In this document: positions 25,676 through 34,344 of the stretch, one piece after another
Layout of the letters: the number at the start of each line of letters is the position of its first letter
Position numbering within the stretch: position 1 is the first letter of the stretch
Assembly (NCBI GenBank): GCA_963782465.1
Contig: CAWAJR010000003.1
Coordinates: forward strand, 248,001 to 312,000
Reading direction: 5' to 3'
DNA: 64,000 nucleotides
Source of the DNA: JAODBJ01 sp963782465
Lineage (GTDB): Bacteria; Actinomycetota; Acidimicrobiia; IMCC26256; PALSA-610
Notes under the pieces: model-generated
What the model was told of the DNA's origin: nothing
The model's database searches: none
The model's input: the letters and a program-made list of their open reading frames with translations, nothing else
Made by a program: the position numbers and the translations under genes

Positions 25676-27018
25676 CTACCTCGGTTGCTCCCGATCCTTC
25701 CCGATCTCCTTGCGCAGCGCTTTCAACGCATCGACGTAGATCTCCGAGAACGTGGGGAACGGCTGGATCGTGTCGCGCAGCACGTCGAGCGGCACCTGGG
25801 CGCGGATCGCCAAGGTGGCCTGCTGCAACCATTCGCCGGCCTCGGGCCGAGCGCGTACGCGCCGACCAGCGCCGCCCCGTCGCTCAGCAGGGTGAGGAAG
25901 CCGTTCGAATCGGCGTACTCGCGTGTGTACGTCGCCGTCCTGGCGACCTCGGATACACGAGCGGTGCCACTCGACCGGGCCTCGGTCGCGCCGACCGCCC
26001 CGGCTTGCGGATCGGTGAAGACCACACGCGGGACGGCGTCGTAGTTCGCGGTGCGGGGCCGGCCGAGGATGTTGTCGGCGACGACTTCGCCCTGGTACTT
26101 GCCGGTCGTGCTCAACGGCCAGATGCCGGTGACATCGCCGATGGCCCAGAGCCCGTCGCCGGCACGGAGATGGTCGTCGACGGGGATGGTGCCGGAGCCG
26201 ATGTCGATACCCACCGTTTCGAAGCCCATCTCGCGCACGCGCGCCCGCCGCCCGGTCGCGACGAGCAGGTGCTCGCCGCGCAGCGTGCCGCCGTCGATCT
26301 CGACGACGTAGCCGTCGCCGTCGCGCGAGACGGAAGTCGCCTGCACGCCGAAGTGGAGTTCGACGCCGTCGCGGCGCAGCACCTCGCCGAGGGCGTCGCC
26401 GAGCGGGGCGGGCTCGCGCGGGAGCACCCGTTCCGCCATGTCGAAGAGCGCGACCTCGCCCCCGAAGCGGCGGACGGCTTGTGCCATCTCGACCCCGACG
26501 GGCCCACCCCCCATGACGAGGAGCCGACGTGGTACCGCTTTCATCCCGGTGATCTCGCGGTTGGTCCACACGCCGGGGAGTTCGCGCAAGCCCGGCACCG
26601 GCGGTATGGCGGCCTCCGAACCGGTCGCGATCACCACGTGGTCGGCCGTGTGGCGTGCACCGGCGACCTCCACCACGCCCGGGCCGGCGAGGCGGCCGTC
26701 GCCCCGCAGCAGATCGATGCCCCGGCCGGCCAGCCACTGTTCCTGGCCGGCGTCGGAGTAGCCGGAGACCATGTAGTCGCGCCACGCCAGCGCGGCCTCG
26801 ACATCGACGTCGGCCGTCGCGGCCGCGTTGCGCGCGTCGTGCACCGCCTCGCCCGGGCGCAGCAACGTCTTCGACGGGATGCAAGCCCAGTACGAACATT
26901 CGCCTCCGACGAGGGCTCGCTCGACGATCGCGGTGCGGGCACCACCTTCCGCCAGCGCGCCGGCACAGTGCTCGCCGGCCACGCCGCCGCCGAGGACGAT
27001 GACGTCGTAGTGGCTCAT
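25676..27018 (-). CDS. pyridine nucleotide-disulfide oxidoreductase (class I), with apparent frameshift
   Basis: The start (ATG at 27018) gives MSHYDVIVLGGGVAGEHCAG, a Rossmann FAD-binding motif. The redox-active disulfide is in GGECSYWACIPSK (Cys41 and Cys46). A second GGGPVGVEMAQ binds NAD(P), and AIGDVTGIWPLSTTGKYQGE closes the FAD site. After VGAYALGP the frame breaks at about 25844-25848 (one base lost). The other frame completes the dimerisation domain with EAGEWLQQATLAIRAQVPL and QPFPTFSEIYVDAL. The position where lipoamide dehydrogenases have an active-site His-Glu pair reads QPFPTFSE, so the His is not conserved. This is an actinobacterial family of unknown electron acceptor, not a true lipoamide dehydrogenase. 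Confidence 0.88.
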
Positions 27019-27186
27019 GCGGGTGTGCCCTGGTCTGCCTGTTCACGCACCGTGTACGCGGCGTACCAGTCCGGCCGGTGCCTGCGGCTCCCAGCGTCGC
27101 AGCCGTGTCGATACCGGGCGCCACCCACGAGCGCGACGATACTCACGCCGCGTTCGCATCGCTGACGACGGTCGGGAGGTCCGTGC

Positions 27187-27498
27187 ATGGAGTACCTGGT
27201 GAACATGACCACCGTCGTCCCCGAAGGCACCGCGCCCGAAACCGTCGACGAAATCCGCGCTCGCGAGGCGGCGCACTCCCGCGAACTCGCGGCCGAAGGC
27301 CACCTGCTTCGGTTATGGCGTCCTCCGCTCCGGCCCGGCGAGTGGAGGACCCTGGGCCTGTTCGCCGCTCGCGACGAGACCGAGCTCGAAGCAGTGCTCA
27401 GCTCGATGCCGTTGCGCGTGTGGCGTACCGACGAGGTGACACCGCTGTCGCCGCACCCGAACGACCCGGCGGGCTCCGTCGACGCGCCGCCCCCGTAG
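27187..27498 (+). CDS. muconolactone delta-isomerase-like protein
   Basis: The 103-residue product reads MEYLVNMTTVVPEGTAPETV, then AREAAHSRELAAEGHLLRLWRPP and LPLRVWRTDEVTPLSPHPND. This is the ferredoxin-like barrel of muconolactone isomerases (CatC), which act in the beta-ketoadipate branch of aromatic degradation. The N-terminal E/D-(F/Y)-LV and the WRTDEV/L-x-PHPND end are typical. The ATG at 27187 has GGGAGG nearby. It stands alone, divergent from the disulfide oxidoreductase, with no catechol genes beside it. It may therefore be a paralogue with another substrate. Confidence 0.75.
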   Translation: MEYLVNMTTVVPEGTAPETVDEIRAREAAHSRELAAEGHLLRLWRPPLRPGEWRTLGLFAARDETELEAVLSSMPLRVWRTDEVTPLSPHPNDPAGSVDAPPP

Positions 27499-27542
27499 GC
27501 CGTGTGTTGGCGGGGCCCACCGGTAGCCGACACACTGCGGGC

Positions 27543-28325
27543 ATGACGATCACCGAGCAGCGACTGGCGGCGGCGGATCAGAACATGTTCGACGCGTGGC
27601 GGGCGATGCTCGCGGCGACACCGCTGCCGGGCGCGGTTCTCCACGACGACGTACTGCTGTTGTCGAGCGGCCTGCCGGTGCCGTTGTTCAACCCGGCGTT
27701 CGTGCGCGCGGCGCCGGCCGAACCGGAGTCGATGGTCGAGCGGGTCGTCGAGCACTACGCGTCGCTCCGCACGCCCTTCGCGTTGTACTTCCGGGACGAA
27801 GTCGCGGGCGGCCTCGCGGGAGCGTGCGCGGCATCGGGGCTGGTCGAGCATTGGCGCCCGGCGCTCATGGCGCTCGAACCCATCCCGCCCACGGTTGCCG
27901 CCGCCCCATCCGACCTCGACGTCAGCGCGGTGACGGCGGAGACGTTCGACGATTATGCGGCCGTGCTCGCCGCGGGGTTCGGGATGCCGCGGGAGCTCGC
28001 GGCGCTCGCGTTCGGCCCGTCGCTGCTCGAGATCGCGGGAATGACGGCGTTCATCGGGTCGGTGCATGGCGAACCGGCCGGTACCGCCGCGGTCTTCGTG
28101 TCGGCAGGAGTGGCCGGGATCTACAGCGTCGCGACGGTCCCGCAGCATCGAGGTAAAGGCGTCGGTGCGGCCATGACCTGGGCTGCCGTCCGGGCCGGGC
28201 AAGCGGCCGGCGCGACCGGTGCGATCCTGCAGTCGTCGGAGCAGGGCGAACCCGTCTACGCGCGCATGGGCTTCGCCACGCCGACCCGCTACCGGCAGTT
28301 CCAGCCCCCCGCCGGGCCCGGTTGA
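27543..28325 (+). CDS. GNAT family N-acetyltransferase
   Basis: The 260-residue product has a variable N-terminal half and a GNAT domain at about 125-245: VSAVTAETFDDYAAVLAAGFGMP, GIYSVATVPQHRGKGVGAAMTWAAV (acetyl-CoA loop Q/R-x-x-G-x-G/A at QHRGKGVG) and LQSSEQGEPVYARMGF. This pattern is common in actinobacterial acetyltransferases of unknown substrate. It starts at the ATG at 27543, 44 bases after the muconolactone-isomerase-like gene on the same strand, and is probably co-transcribed. It is convergent with the DinB gene across a pair of short hairpins. Confidence 0.85.
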   Translation: MTITEQRLAAADQNMFDAWRAMLAATPLPGAVLHDDVLLLSSGLPVPLFNPAFVRAAPAEPESMVERVVEHYASLRTPFALYFRDEVAGGLAGACAASGLVEHWRPALMALEPIPPTVAAAPSDLDVSAVTAETFDDYAAVLAAGFGMPRELAALAFGPSLLEIAGMTAFIGSVHGEPAGTAAVFVSAGVAGIYSVATVPQHRGKGVGAAMTWAAVRAGQAAGATGAILQSSEQGEPVYARMGFATPTRYRQFQPPAGPG

Positions 28326-28364
28326 CCGGCGGGCGCGCCGGCAAGGCGCCGTGCTTCGAGCACG
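28326..28364. terminator. two short hairpins between convergent genes
   Basis: CCGGCG (28326-28331) pairs with CGCCGG (28336-28341), and CGTGCT (28350-28355) pairs with AGCACG (28359-28364). They lie between the GNAT stop at 28325 and the stop of the DinB gene at 28381 on the other strand, and so can serve as a bidirectional terminator. Short stems make this a modest call. Confidence 0.45.
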
Positions 28365-28380
28365 CCGAGGTCGCGCGTCG

Positions 28381-28923
28381 TTACTCGCCGGTTTGCCCGT
28401 CGATCGACTCACGCAACAGGTCGGCGTGACCGTTGTGCCGGGCGTACTCCTCGATCATGTGCACGACGATCCAGCGCAGGCTCGGCGCGACACCGTCGGG
28501 CCAGGCGCGGCGGGCCAACTGGTCGAGGCCGCCGCCGGCCAGGGCGTCCGCGACGAGCTCGCGTGACCGCGCGACCGCGTGGTCCCAGAGCGCACGCAGC
28601 TGGTCGGGGGCGTCGCCGGCGGCGGAGTGCCATTCCCAGTCGCGGTCCGCGGCCCAGTCGACGCTGTCCCACGGCGGCCCCATCTCGTTCCCGTGCAACG
28701 CCCGCGAGAACCAGTGCTCCTCGACGTAGGCCATGTGCTTGAGGATCCCGCCGAGGGTCATCGACGACGCACCGACGGTCGCCGCGAGCCCGGCCGGGCC
28801 GAGGCCGGCGCATTTCCAGGCGAGGGTGGCGCGCTGGTAGTCGAGGAAGCCGAGGATCGTCGCGGTCTCGTCGCCCGCGGGCGGCGGTTCCGGGCGACCC
28901 TGCTCGTCGAGGTTGGCGTTCAT
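28381..28923 (-). CDS. DinB/DUF664 family protein
   Basis: The 180-residue product has the DUF664 DinB pattern: LGFLDYQRATLAWKCAGLGP, SMTLGGILKHMAYVEEHWFSR with the first metal histidine, and LRWIVVHMIEEYARHNGHADLLRESIDG with the second and third. These small bundles are metal- and often thiol-dependent enzymes of unknown substrate. The ATG at 28923 has GGAAGG upstream. It lies 24 bases after the amidohydrolase gene on the same strand and is probably its operon partner. Fold sure, function not. Confidence 0.88.
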   Translation of the reverse strand: MNANLDEQGRPEPPPAGDETATILGFLDYQRATLAWKCAGLGPAGLAATVGASSMTLGGILKHMAYVEEHWFSRALHGNEMGPPWDSVDWAADRDWEWHSAAGDAPDQLRALWDHAVARSRELVADALAGGGLDQLARRAWPDGVAPSLRWIVVHMIEEYARHNGHADLLRESIDGQTGE

Positions 28924-28946
28924 GGCGGCCTGTCCTTCCGCGCCGG

Positions 28947-30195
28947 TCACGCGCCGGCGCCCACGCCGATCGCCCGCTCGAGCGACCCGCCCATGATCAG
29001 GGCCTGCTGGTCGAGCGGCAGGCCCTTCACCATCTCCGAGTAGGCGAGCGGGTCGCCCATCCCTTCGGGGTGGGGGAAATCGGAGCCGAACATGATGTGG
29101 TCGACGGGGATGCCGATGTCGATCAGGCCCTTCGGGTCGGGTTCGTGGAAGGCGTGCACCCAGATGTTCCGGTTGAACACCTCGACCGGGTTCTCGTCGA
29201 ACAGGTCGGGGGAGTCGTCCCACGCGCGCTGCAGCTTCTCGTAGAACGGGCGGATCCAGCGGCTGTCGAACTCGACCGGCATGAACTTGAGCTCCGGCAA
29301 ACGGGTCGCGAGACCGTGCCCGATGATCGACGCCAGCGCGTCGATGAGATTGTCCTTCTCGGACGAGAGCCTGACGAACGCAGGCGTCGCCCGGCGTGCG
29401 TGCCGAGAGATGCTGTGCTCCCGGTCGGCGGCGCCTTCCCACTCGTTGAGGTACCGGAGGTAACCGGCGTCTCCGCTGTGCATCCCGACGACCAGGCCGA
29501 GTTCGCGGACACGCTCCCAGAAGAGATCGAACTCGGGGAGCGCGAACGAGCGGCGGCCTCTCCACGTCGGGACCGGTGCGACCCGGATGAGGAAGAGCTT
29601 CGCACCCCGTTCGGCGACGAAGTCGAGCTCCTCGACCGCCCGTTCCATCACCGCGAGCGAGATGATCGGAGCGGCGAAGATCGCGTCGGCGTACGACGTA
29701 GCCCCAGTGCTCGGCCAGCCACCGGTTCAGCGCGTGGACCACGGCGCACACCGCATCGGGATCGTCGGCCAAGCGTTCTTCGAGCGCGCTGGCGAGCGTC
29801 GGCCACAGCAGCGTGCGATCGATGCCCATCTCCTTCATGAGCTCGAGCCGCGGTTCGGGATCGAAGAACGCGTCGATGCCGGGCATCGCGACCATCTTCT
29901 TGTCGAAGCCGAGCCCCCGGCCGGTGCCGAACCCCGCGCCGCCCTTCGTCACGTCGAACCCGGCACCGCCGGGTACCGCGACCTTGGAGAAGGTCGGGTT
30001 GGGGATGTAGTCGGTGATCTTGTCGCGCAACGCGAGCTTCGTCCGACCGTCGACCTCGACGTACTTCACGATCCCTTCGTATTCCGGCGGCAGGAACTTC
30101 GTGAGCGCGTCGCGCGTCTCGTAGAGATGGTTGTCGGCGTCGAAGGTCGAGTACGGCAGGTCACGATGCACGAACTCGATGTACGCGTCGCTCAT
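28947..30195 (-). CDS. amidohydrolase-2 family (ACMSD-like) metal-dependent hydrolase, with apparent frameshift
   Basis: Both frames together give about 415 residues of the amidohydrolase-2/ACMSD fold. The start MSDAYIEFVHRDLPYSTFDADNHLYE includes the FDADNHLYE motif (first metal ligands). Later come LRELGLVVGMHSGDAG and IMFGSDFPHPEGMGDPLAY, the final D-F-P-H-P-E-G metal site. A frameshift lies at about 29693-29698 (net one base gained), where AEHWGYV runs into YADAIFAAPIISLAVMERAVEEL in the other frame. The ATG at 30195 has AGGAG upstream. The product is likely a decarboxylase or hydrolase in a ring-cleavage or steroid pathway, downstream of a cytochrome P450 on the same strand. Confidence 0.85.
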
Positions 30196-30210
30196 GTTCG
30201 TGCTCCTGCC

Positions 30211-31416
30211 TCAGCCGGTGATCACGGGCAGCTTTTCCCAGCCGCGTACCGTCGACGTTCGGGCCTGCACCGCGTTGGCGCCGTCGACTTCCCATGAGCG
30301 CCAACGCTTCAAGACCTCGTCGAGCGCGACGCGACCTTCCAGGCGGGCGAGCGCGGCGCCGAGGCAGAAGTGCAGGCCGTAACCGAAGCTCAGGTGATGG
30401 CCCATCTCGCGCCCGATGTCGAAGCGGTCGCCGTCGGGGAACTGGCGATCGTCGCGATTCGCCGCGCCGTTCAACAACACCATGACGCTGCCTTCCGGCA
30501 CCGTTCGGTCGTAGAGCGTGACGTCGCGCGCGACGTAACGCGCCTGCACGGGGGAGGGGGCTTCGAACCGCAGCACCTCCTCGATCACCTTCGGGACGAG
30601 CGAGCGGTCGTCGGCGACCGTGCGCAACTGGTCGGGGTGCTCGGCCAGGACCTTGCCGGTCCAGCCGATGAGGCGCGTCGTCGTCTCGTTGCCCGCGGCG
30701 GCGAGCATGTTCACGTAGGTGAGTACTTCGCTGCGGTCGAGCCGGCGCGTCGTTCCCGTCTCGTCTTCGAACTCCGCCTCGAGCAACTCGGTCATGAGGT
30801 CGTCGGAGGGGTTCTTGGCCCGCCACTCGACGTAGTCGGCGAACATCTCCCAGCCGCGTTCGAGTGCCTCGTCGGCCAGCAGCTTCGGCGCGTCCTCGTC
30901 GAGCCTGAGCCCCTCGTCGATGCGGTCGCGGATCGCCTCCTGGTCGGCCTCCGGGATGCCGAGGAGCATGCCGATCGTGCGCATCGGCATCTGCGCGCCG
31001 AGATCGGCCACGAAGTCGAAACCACCGGCATCGAGGAGCGGGTCGAGCGACCGGGCGCAGAAGTCGCGCACCTTCGGTTCGATCGCCAGCATCTTCTTCG
31101 GCGTGAAGACGCGCGACAGGATCCCGCGGTGGACGTCGTGCACCGGCGGGTCCTCGAACAGGATGTTGCCCGGCGGGAACTCGATGTTCGCCCGGATGAG
31201 CTCGAGGATCGACCCGCGCCCGGAGCGGTACGTCTCCCAATTGATCATCGCCTTCTCGACGTCGTCGAAACGGCTGACGGCGAAGAAGTCGTACTTCTCG
31301 TTGTAGTAGAGCGGTGCCTCTTCTCGCAGCTGTCGCCAGACCGGGTACGGGTCGGCGTCGATCTCGAAGTCGTAGGGGTCGTAGTACAGGTCGTTGCTGT
31401 TGGTGGCGGTCGTCAT
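30211..31416 (-). CDS. cytochrome P450
   Basis: The 401-residue product has all P450 signatures: I-helix AGNETTTRLIG (residues 241-251), ExxR in EEVLR (Glu280-Arg283), and the haem loop HLSFGYGLHFCLG with the cysteine thiolate ligand at Cys351. It is soluble, as bacterial P450s are. I place the start at the ATG at 31416, six bases after GGAGG; an ATG at 31422 is also possible. It lies 15 bases upstream of the amidohydrolase gene, in one operon with it and DinB. It is divergent from the DUF2889 gene across 275 bases. Redox partner genes are not adjacent. Substrate unknown. Confidence 0.95.
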   Translation of the reverse strand: MTTATNSNDLYYDPYDFEIDADPYPVWRQLREEAPLYYNEKYDFFAVSRFDDVEKAMINWETYRSGRGSILELIRANIEFPPGNILFEDPPVHDVHRGILSRVFTPKKMLAIEPKVRDFCARSLDPLLDAGGFDFVADLGAQMPMRTIGMLLGIPEADQEAIRDRIDEGLRLDEDAPKLLADEALERGWEMFADYVEWRAKNPSDDLMTELLEAEFEDETGTTRRLDRSEVLTYVNMLAAAGNETTTRLIGWTGKVLAEHPDQLRTVADDRSLVPKVIEEVLRFEAPSPVQARYVARDVTLYDRTVPEGSVMVLLNGAANRDDRQFPDGDRFDIGREMGHHLSFGYGLHFCLGAALARLEGRVALDEVLKRWRSWEVDGANAVQARTSTVRGWEKLPVITG

Positions 31417-31691
31417 CCTCACCCTCCGCCGGCCCTGCGATCAGCCGGCCTCGACCACTGCGTGACACGAATGTTAGATGTGTACGGCACACGAGCGCGA
31501 ACGACGGGCGCGACGGACGAGCGAGGACGGTCGAGGCATGCCGCCGAAGGCACCGGGACTGCTGCACGAGGGGCTCCGGCAGTGCCGTGTTCGGCGTGGG
31601 CGACGAGCGCGCCGGAGAGGTCCCGGTCGCGGGGGGTACGGCGGGCGATTCCGTACGATGACCGGCCGATGACAGCACGCGCGCGGGCCCA

Positions 31692-32702
31692 GTGATCAAC
31701 GACGTTGCGATCACGCGGGGCGGCCCGAAGTCTCCTGTCCGTGCCGCGACACCGCGGGCGGCCCGGTCCGTGCGGCGCACGTCGACGATCGACTCCGCCC
31801 GCCCGGAAGGCGCGACGGGCGATGTCGTCGTGCGCGCCCGCGCTCGCGACCTGCTGACGACCCGGTCGCACACCGCGGTCGTCCTCGCCACCGAGGCGTT
31901 CGACGCGACCGTGGCCGCCGATCGGACCGTGCGCACGTTCGATCACCCGGACCGGAGGCTCGCGTCGCTCGTCGGCTCGCCGGTCGCGGGCGGCTTCCGC
32001 GCCCGCGTGCTCGGCCTCGTCGCGAACGAAGCCGAGGAAATGACGCTGCTGAACCTCCTCCTCGACGACTGGCCGGGCGCGAGCCTGGTGTCGGGCTACG
32101 CGATGCAACGCGACCCCGCGTGGAGTGGCGGCGCGCTCCCGCTTGCGCATCTCCAGGTGGTGACCGACCTGTGCGCGGGGTGGGCGAGTGGCGCGACCAT
32201 CCTGCACGCGATCGACGCGACCGGCGCGGTGCCGTCGCCGACGGCGCCGCCCGTCCCGACCGAGGTCGACGCCGACGAGGCGGCATGGCACGAACGCCCG
32301 CCGTTGCCCGACGGCGCCACTCGGCGCGCCCGGCGCCTCGACCTCGTCGCCGGCGACGGCACATCCGGCGAGATGGCGTTCGACGCGCACTTTCGCGACA
32401 GCTATTGCGACGCGCACGACGGCGAAGGCGCGTTCCACGAGTACACGTTGCGCGGTCGGTTCGACCCGGTGGCCCACACGATCGTGCGCATCGAAGCGCA
32501 GGCGCACGTGCTGCCTTGGACGGAGTGCCCGCAGGCGCTCGCCAGTGCGCGCCGCGTCGAAGGCACCTCGGTGAACGACCTGCGCGCCCGTGTCCGTACC
32601 GAGTTCACCGGCACGACGACCTGCACCCACCTGAACGACATGCTGCGGTCGCTTGCGGATCTCCCGGTCCTCGCGGCGCGGCTCGAAGAACCGGAGATGT
32701 GA
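31692..32702 (+). CDS. DUF2889 domain protein
   Basis: The 336-residue product has an N-terminal segment ARSVRRTSTIDSARPEG and an acidic/hydrophobic body with FRDSYCDAHDGEGAFHEYTLRGRFDPVAHTIVRIEAQAHVLPWTECPQALASARRVEGT, which is the DUF2889 pattern with its C-P-x-A motif. These proteins of unknown function are often placed beside F420-dependent oxidoreductases and acyl-CoA genes. The start is a GTG at 31692. The stop overlaps the start of the next gene by one base (TGATG), so the two are translationally coupled. A role in the same pathway as that oxidoreductase is inferred. Confidence 0.75.
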   Translation: MINDVAITRGGPKSPVRAATPRAARSVRRTSTIDSARPEGATGDVVVRARARDLLTTRSHTAVVLATEAFDATVAADRTVRTFDHPDRRLASLVGSPVAGGFRARVLGLVANEAEEMTLLNLLLDDWPGASLVSGYAMQRDPAWSGGALPLAHLQVVTDLCAGWASGATILHAIDATGAVPSPTAPPVPTEVDADEAAWHERPPLPDGATRRARRLDLVAGDGTSGEMAFDAHFRDSYCDAHDGEGAFHEYTLRGRFDPVAHTIVRIEAQAHVLPWTECPQALASARRVEGTSVNDLRARVRTEFTGTTTCTHLNDMLRSLADLPVLAARLEEPEM

Positions 32703-33613
32703 TGAAGCATTGGGTGACGTTCCCGATCCTCAGGCACCCGATGCGGCCCGACCTGGCAAGCCACGACGGCCTGACCCGGTTCGCCCGCGCGGCCGAAGCG
32801 GCCGGGTTCGACGGGATCGGTTTCACCGACCACCCGGCACCGTCGCACAAGTGGCTGACCGCCGGCGGCCACGACGCGTTCGACCCGTTCGCCGCGCTCG
32901 CGTTCGTCGCCGCGGTCACCGATCGGGCGCGTCTGATCCCGAACATCGTCGTGCTCCCGTACCGAAACCCGTTCCTCGTCGCCAAGGCGGCCGCCACGCT
33001 CGACACCCTTTCGGGGGGCCGGTTCGTCCTGTCGGTGGCGACCGGTTACCTGCGCAGCGAGTACCGGGCGCTCGGCGTCGACTACGAACGCCGCAACGAA
33101 CTGTTCGACGAGGCGATCGAGGTCGTGAAGGGCGTGTGGGCGAACGACGACTTCGCGTACGAAGGCGCCGACTTCACGGCGAGCGGTGTGTCGGCGAACC
33201 CGAAACCGGCGCACGTCCCGGTATGGATCGGCGGGAACAGCGCGCTCACCCGGCGCCGGGTCGCGGCGTACGGCGACGGCTGGAACCCGTTCCCCGCGCC
33301 GGCCGCGCTGGCGCGCACGTCGCGCACGCCGGTGCTCGAAACCCTCGACGACCTCGTGCCGATGCTCGATCACTTGTGGACTGAACTCGATGCCGCCGGA
33401 CGCGACCGGGGGAACATCGACGTCGCGTTCGGCACCGGGCTCCCCGGGCCGGGCGCCGCGACGTTCAACGCCGGCGCCGAACTCGACGCGCTCGGCCGGA
33501 TGGCGGCGATCGGCGTCACCTGGAACGGCGTCGGCGTGCCCGACGACTCGCTCGACGCGGCGGTCGAGGCGCTGGAGCGTTACGGCGCCGAGGTGATCGA
33601 CGCGGCCGCCTGA
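32702..33613 (+). CDS. LLM-class F420-dependent oxidoreductase
   Basis: The 303-residue product is a luciferase-like TIM barrel. It opens KHWVTFPILRHPMRPDLAS, with FARAAEAAGFDGIGFTDHPAPS in the first repeat and LIPNIVVLPYRNPFLVAKAAATLDTLSGGRFVLSVATGY, the highly conserved central region of F420-dependent members. VPVWIGGNSALTRRRVAAYGDGWNP follows. It transfers hydride between F420H2 and an organic substrate. Its ATG overlaps the DUF2889 stop. Two hairpins at 33665 and 33709 follow. The pair is divergent from the P450 operon, so the four genes may act in one pathway (inference). Confidence 0.9.
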   Translation: MKHWVTFPILRHPMRPDLASHDGLTRFARAAEAAGFDGIGFTDHPAPSHKWLTAGGHDAFDPFAALAFVAAVTDRARLIPNIVVLPYRNPFLVAKAAATLDTLSGGRFVLSVATGYLRSEYRALGVDYERRNELFDEAIEVVKGVWANDDFAYEGADFTASGVSANPKPAHVPVWIGGNSALTRRRVAAYGDGWNPFPAPAALARTSRTPVLETLDDLVPMLDHLWTELDAAGRDRGNIDVAFGTGLPGPGAATFNAGAELDALGRMAAIGVTWNGVGVPDDSLDAAVEALERYGAEVIDAAA

Positions 33614-33664
33614 CCGGCGGTCACTGCAGGTTCCGGCGCAGCGGCTCACGGAGGTGACGCGCGA

Positions 33665-33726
33665 ACGATGCGCGGGCGGGCGCATCGTGCTCTCGGACAT
33701 CGAGGCGACCGGCGCGGAAGCGCCGG
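33665..33726. terminator. tandem hairpins after the LLM gene
   Basis: ACGATGCGC (33665-33673) pairs with GCGCATCGT (33680-33688), and CCGGCGC (33709-33715) pairs with GCGCCGG (33720-33726). They fill the 132-base gap between the LLM stop at 33613 and the next start at 33746, ending shortly before that gene's ribosome site. They could terminate the upstream operon or attenuate the downstream one. There is no U-run. Confidence 0.4.
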
Positions 33727-33745
33727 CCGGGACCAAGGGAGCGTT

Positions 33746-34057
33746 ATGGCAGTTGCGATCGTGCACCATTTTCCAGGTGGTACCAAAGCGCAGTACGAGG
33801 CATCGGTGAAGGCCGTTCACCCGAACGGCGCGTTGCCCGAGGGGCAGCTGTTCCATCTCGCCGGCGCCGTCCCGGGTGGTTGGACGGTCGTCGCGGTCCA
33901 CGACTCGCAGGCGAGCTGGGAGAAGTTCCGCGACGACACGCTGATCCCGAAACTGTCGGCCGGGGTCGAAGGTGGGTTCACGTCGCCGCCGCAGGAGACG
34001 GTGATCGACGTGCAAACGTTGGCGCAGGGCCCGGGGCTCGCCGCCGCGCTGCAATGA
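33746..34057 (+). CDS. small dimeric alpha-beta barrel protein (ABM-like)
   Basis: The 103-residue product reads MAVAIVHHFPGGTKAQYEASV and GGWTVVAVHDSQASWEKFRDDTLIPKLSAG. This is the pattern of ferredoxin-like, dimeric alpha-beta barrel proteins related to antibiotic biosynthesis monooxygenases. The ATG at 33746 follows CAAGGGA. Its stop overlaps the next gene's ATG by four bases, and that gene encodes another small protein of similar fold, so they form a coupled pair. Such proteins bind small hydrophobic ligands or haem. Function not known. Confidence 0.7.
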   Translation: MAVAIVHHFPGGTKAQYEASVKAVHPNGALPEGQLFHLAGAVPGGWTVVAVHDSQASWEKFRDDTLIPKLSAGVEGGFTSPPQETVIDVQTLAQGPGLAAALQ

Positions 34058-34314
34058 GGACGGTCATGATCTTCCACGAGGTCGACGACGTCGAGCACTG
34101 GCTCACGTCACCGAAGCGACGCGAGTTCTTCGGCCCGCTCGGCATCACCGCGCGGCCGTTCGTCGACCGGGAGCAGTCGAACCGCGTCGGCCTGATCGCG
34201 GAGGTCCCCAGCCTGGAGCTCATGCAAGAAGCTCTGGCGACGCCGGCCGCGGCCGAGGCCATGAAGTTCGACGGCGTGCGACCCGACACGATCGTGATGC
34301 TCACCGAGGGCTGA
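34054..34314 (+). CDS. small ferredoxin-like barrel protein, function unknown
   Basis: The 86-residue product reads MRTVMIFHEVDDVEHWLTSPKR, with GLIAEVPSLELMQEALATPAAAEAMKFDGV. It is probably also a ferredoxin-like barrel (beta-alpha-beta-beta-alpha-beta). Its ATG overlaps the stop of the preceding gene (ATGA), so it is translated by coupling. It ends 31 bases before the end of the large regulator gene on the other strand. I do not recognise a named family. Confidence 0.65.
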   Translation: MRTVMIFHEVDDVEHWLTSPKRREFFGPLGITARPFVDREQSNRVGLIAEVPSLELMQEALATPAAAEAMKFDGVRPDTIVMLTEG

Positions 34315-34344
34315 CCGACGACCTACGTCAGGCCGGCGCGCGGG

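Noticed and set aside
27187..27498. catC of a catechol operon
   Set aside because: Neither catA, catB nor other beta-ketoadipate genes are adjacent, so I did not give the gene symbol.
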